Source: Valencia hispanica (taxonomy: Eukaryota > Chordata > Actinopteri > Cyprinodontiformes > Valenciidae). From it: a stretch of 64,000 nt of DNA. The notes under the pieces are model-generated. The model ran no database searches. It was not told the origin of the DNA and saw nothing but the letters and a program-made list of their open reading frames with translations. Both the position numbers and the translations under genes were made by a program. Numbering within the stretch: position 1 is the stretch's first letter; each line of letters opens with the position of its first letter. The DNA is taken from NCBI GenBank assembly GCA_963556495.2, contig OY747713.1, positions 3,434,321-3,498,320 of the forward strand. Direction: 5' to 3'. Positions 60,658 through 64,000 of this stretch are shown piece after piece.

Positions 60658-61326
60658 TCACACATACAAGACGGACACTTGAGCATCAGACAAACAGGGA
60701 GTGAGGTCACACATGAATCCCCGTTAGTCAAAAATGAATCAGGAGAAGGGGAAAACAAACGTTGTGCTGCTCCAAACCCAATTCTCAGGAGTTTTCAGGA
60801 GACGGATGAGGAGGTTTTCCACGGTTTCTATGCTCACATATTGAAAACTGTCCCGTGTCTCAGTGAGGCGTTACCTGATAAGATCCCTGAGAGAGAAACA
60901 AAAGTCTGTTGTGTTGCGAAACGGTGAGATCTGCTCGCTCAGAATCGCTTCCTTTCTTTTCTTACCGTTTCAAATCAAAAGTGCTGCGGAAGAATCACCC
61001 TGACTAAATCTAACGATTCATAAATCGATTCGAGCAAAACATCGACTACAACTACAGATCAGACATTACTACAGGTGGGAAAACGGTGGAGGAACACCTC
61101 ACCGAAGAGGTTCTCCATGATCGCACACAATCTCCTCCAGATTACACATAATCTGTTCCGTCATGATGAGTTTTACCCACAATTCATACAATTATTCAGT
61201 TCAGCCTAAATCCTGTTTCTGATCTCCAGAACGGCGAGGCTCCACAGAGCCGCGATGTGACCAGCAGTGTGTCGGCCTGTTTGACCCGGAGAAGGTCGGT
61301 GCTGGTGTGCGCCGGGGGCGATCCGG

Positions 61327-62954
61327 TTACACGGCGGCCATCTTGCTGGCCTCTCTGACGCCGCTGAGGTAGGCTCCGGTCACCGTCTGAGGGAAGTGTC
61401 TGTTTGTGGCCTGAAGGGGAAGAAGTGGGACAAATACAGGCCGAAGGAAGGTTTTATTTTCATTGTCACAGCACAAGGAACATTTAATTGATACGTTTTG
61501 AAATGCAAATATTCCTGGAGTTCTGAGATTATATTTAATTCGCCTACTGTGACGTGTTAAACTCAGTATATTTTAACTTACTGCTGGTATATATCTAGCC
61601 ATCATAGTCATAGCCCCCCTGGAAAAAAATCCAACCAGCCGCCACTGGCTTCAACAATCATTTTTAGAGAATTTAAAGTTTCTTAATGCATCCAACTCTG
61701 ATCTACACATCATTCAGGCATAAAAATGATTAAAATGATTACAAAACAGACACTTCTGCTTAAGCTTTGAGAGCAGCAGGGTTACCTCGCCAGCGAAGAA
61801 AACTTTTCCCTGCACGTCTTCTGCCAGGATGTCGTAGGCCTCTCCGCTGCCCCCTGTCTTCACGAAGCTGTACGACATCTGGGACCACGTGTCTCTGCTC
61901 CAATGAGTCACAAAGTAATTCAGAGGATCTGGAACCTCCTGGCGAGAACAATAATAATACTTTAGTTACATCTAGCTGCTGATCCTCCTAAGAAGTGAGA
62001 AGGGAGTTTGCTGCTCTGAAGCAAAGATGGGTGTGTTCGCACAATGCCAGGAAGGTAAGAAAACAGAAATGACTTTGGAAAAGCAACTGTTGTTGCTCAT
62101 AGGGTCAAAGGTCATGTCCAAACCATCTAAAATCCATCGTGCTTTGAATAGGAAAACAATTCAGACAGCTGCAAATCTTCCCAGGAGTGGACTTCATTTG
62201 GCAGGGTAAAGGTTAAAGGTCGTGACCCATGATTAACCAGTACGGCTGCTTGGAGGGGTTGGAGAGGAAAGCCTCTTCTCCGTAGAAACAAGATGGCAGC
62301 AGGACTGAGGTTAGCAGAGGTGCATCTGGATGAAGAACAAGACTTCTGGGACGGTGTCCTCTGGTCAGAGGAGACCAGAACGGAGACGTTGAAGCAGCTT
62401 TCAGTTTCTATGCTCCTCTAATCTGGAACAAACTTCCAAACTGCAAAGCTGCTGAAACACAGAGTTCTTTTAAATCAAGTCAAAAGAGCCATCTGTTTAC
62501 AGCTGCCCTTGTGTAATGTTTTCATGTATCAAATGTTTTTTGTGTGTTTTCTGCTTTATTGCTGTTTTTACTTCATCCCCTTAATCATGTAAAGCACCTT
62601 GAATTACCTTGTTGTTGAAAGTGTGCGACACAAAAAAAAAATTGTCTTGCCTTGCACCATGAAAAGGATCCAGGTGTTGCAATGGTCTAGTCAAAGTCCA
62701 GATCTCCTGCTGATTGAAATGAACTGAACCGAAGCAACGTTGGACCGAAGCTCCTCCACAACGATGCGAGGGACCGACGAGGTCAGACAGAAACCGACTG
62801 CAGGGATATTTGCTCCCCGAAGTGTTCATACCTGCTCTTTGAAAAGCTCTCGCAGGACCTTCATGCACTCGTCGACCACCTGCTCGTCCTCCAGGTCCCT
62901 GACAGCTGAAACGGCATCGCCGGACATGATGGACATCAGCACGGCCTGTTTTCC
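61327..62954 (-). CDS. kdm1b: Lysine-specific histone demethylase 1B, C-terminal three exons
   Basis: Exons at 62832-62954 (41 codons), 61786-61938 (51) and 61327-61410 (27 plus TAA), all phase 0, with good sites: TAAACAG and GCAG/GTATGA; TCGCCAG and CGAG/GTAACC; CCTTCAG. They encode GKQAVLMSIMSGDAVSAVRD; LNYFVTHWSRDTWSQMSYS and FVKTGGSGEAYDILAED; then ATNRHFPQTVTGAYLSGVRE and ASKMAAV. This is the end of the FAD-dependent amine-oxidase domain of KDM1B/LSD2, which removes methyl groups from H3K4me1/2; KDM1A differs here (no HFPQTVTGAYLSG). Earlier exons lie beyond 64000. The frame is intact. The introns contain Tc1 and L2 fragments. Confidence 0.9.
62020..62770 (+). mobile_element. Tc1 relic interrupted by an L2 3' fragment
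   Basis: Tc1 words (AGGAAAACAATTCAGACAGC, CTTCTGGGACGGTGTCC; TGGTCTAGTCAAAGTCCAG) flank an L2 3' end at about 62385-62650 (GCAGCTTTCAGTTTCTATGC, TAAAGCACCTTGAATTACC). It lies in a kdm1b intron, antisense to the gene. Confidence 0.6.
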
Positions 62955-63149
62955 CTGTTTATTAAAAAAAACACACAAAGAGTTTTAACACCGTAAATCT
63001 CCGCGGGGTCTCGATCACAACATATTTAACTGTAAAAAATTATGAAACTTTGAGATGCTGTATGCCAAAAAAAGAAAAACGTCGGGGAATCGACCATCGC
63101 TAAATCTAATTTGTTGAATATGCCTATATCTATTCTATGGTATGAGGGA

Positions 63150-64000
63150 TTATTGGCCTAGGGCTCCATCCTGGGGCCCCTCTTATTTAATATCTACATG
63201 CTCCCACTAGCCCAGATTATAACAACCAATAATATTAGCTACCATAACTATGCAGATGAAACTCAGCTCTACATTACAATGTCACCAGGTGATTCTGAAC
63301 CCATTCAAACCTTTAATCAATGCATTGACCAAATCAATGGATGGATGTGCCATAACTTTCTCCAGCTGAATAGAAACAAAACTGAAGTAATTACTTTTGG
63401 ACCTAAAGAGGAACAGTCAGCACACAGCTTCAGTTAATCCAGCTAGAAACTACTGATCAGGCCTGAAATCTAGGTGTAGTGATGGACTCAGACCTGAACC
63501 TCCAGGGTCACATAAAGGTCAATAACAAGGTCAGCCTTCTATCACCTGAAGAACATTTCTAGGATTAAAGGACTGATGTCACAACAGGACCTAGAAAAAC
63601 TCATCCATGTGTTTATCTTTAGTCGGATTGATTACTGCAACAGTGTCTTCACAGGTCTGCCTAAAAAGTCAATCAGACAGCTGCAGCTGATCCAGAACAC
63701 TGCTGCTCGTGTTCCTCACTAGAACTGGGGTGATGTGCTCTACTTTCCTGGTTCTAAAGTCCTTACACTGACTCCCTATAGCTCAGAGAATAGACTTCTA
63801 AATACTTTTACTAGTTTATAAATCATTACATGGCTTAGCACCAAAGTATGTTGAAGACCTGTTGTCATGGTACCAACCACCAAGACCACTCAGGTCCTCC
63901 AACTCTAGCCTACTAAACATCCCTAGACTCAGAACTTAACATGGAGAAGCAGCTTTCAGTTTCTATGCTCCTCTTATCTGGAACAGACTTCCTGACGAGT
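63150..64000 (+). mobile_element. L2-type LINE, 5'-truncated, runs off the window
   Basis: It begins in the reverse transcriptase ([19 protein letters not shown]) and continues through [16 protein letters not shown] to the C-terminal region (LIHVFIFSRIDYCNSVF after frameshifts). The catalytic YADD reads YADE. Same family as the copy at 10907-14766. Confidence 0.85.

Overview
The window is nuclear DNA of a teleost fish, probably a spiny-rayed one. The evidence is GT-AG split genes, a recognisable vertebrate gene (kdm1b), and a repeat load typical of fish: Tc1-like, hAT, Harbinger-like, L2, Rex1/CR1-like and L1 elements plus minisatellites. Nothing bacterial, viral or CRISPR-like is present.

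Genes, left to right. (1) A possible last coding exon of an unidentified + strand gene at 1-78. (2) A minus-strand, mostly single-exon gene at 5048-6145 resembling RBM43-type RNA-binding proteins, with a non-coding first exon near 6745. Two interferon-response-type elements and a CRE-type site lie in its intron and upstream region. (3) A minus-strand gene of about 49 kb, from a putative start codon at 58123 to a stop at 8860. It is built from small exons that are all phase 1 at both ends and encode acidic Ser/Asp/Glu clusters followed by Lys/Arg-rich tails, including one AT-hook. Two of its exons (called A and B here) recur as five B-A pairs, three of them packed into 47.5-51.9 kb. If all candidate exons are joined they give 2,133 nt in one open frame (710 aa). 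I do not recognise the gene; the B exon locally resembles the acidic 'SSDDEPLIKK' segment of DEK. (4) The last three exons of kdm1b (LSD2), minus strand, 61327-62954, with a poly(A) signal at 60652.

The introns of gene (3) are a repeat graveyard. The 9.2-18.2 kb intron holds a truncated L1, a near-complete L2 and a truncated Rex1-like LINE. The 26-kb intron between exons B2 and B1 holds an L2 split by two hAT MITEs, then a 13.8-kb element with about 578-bp inverted arms and an ATTTAA target duplication. Inside that element is an 8-kb hAT-like element with an exact 8-bp target duplication, carrying a 21-bp array and a 6.5-kb, roughly 200-copy, 32-bp minisatellite. Further on in the same intron is a ZBED-type hAT transposase gene split by a 5.5-kb hAT-like element, which itself contains an AT-rich higher-order repeat, a Harbinger-like element with a MADF exon and a 20-bp minisatellite.

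The most interesting system is gene (3): symmetric-phase exon pairs, copied together with a flanking Tc1 relic and a purine-rich simple repeat, can lengthen a disordered, probably nuclear, protein without breaking frame. Everything is from reading the sequence; no alignments or searches were run.
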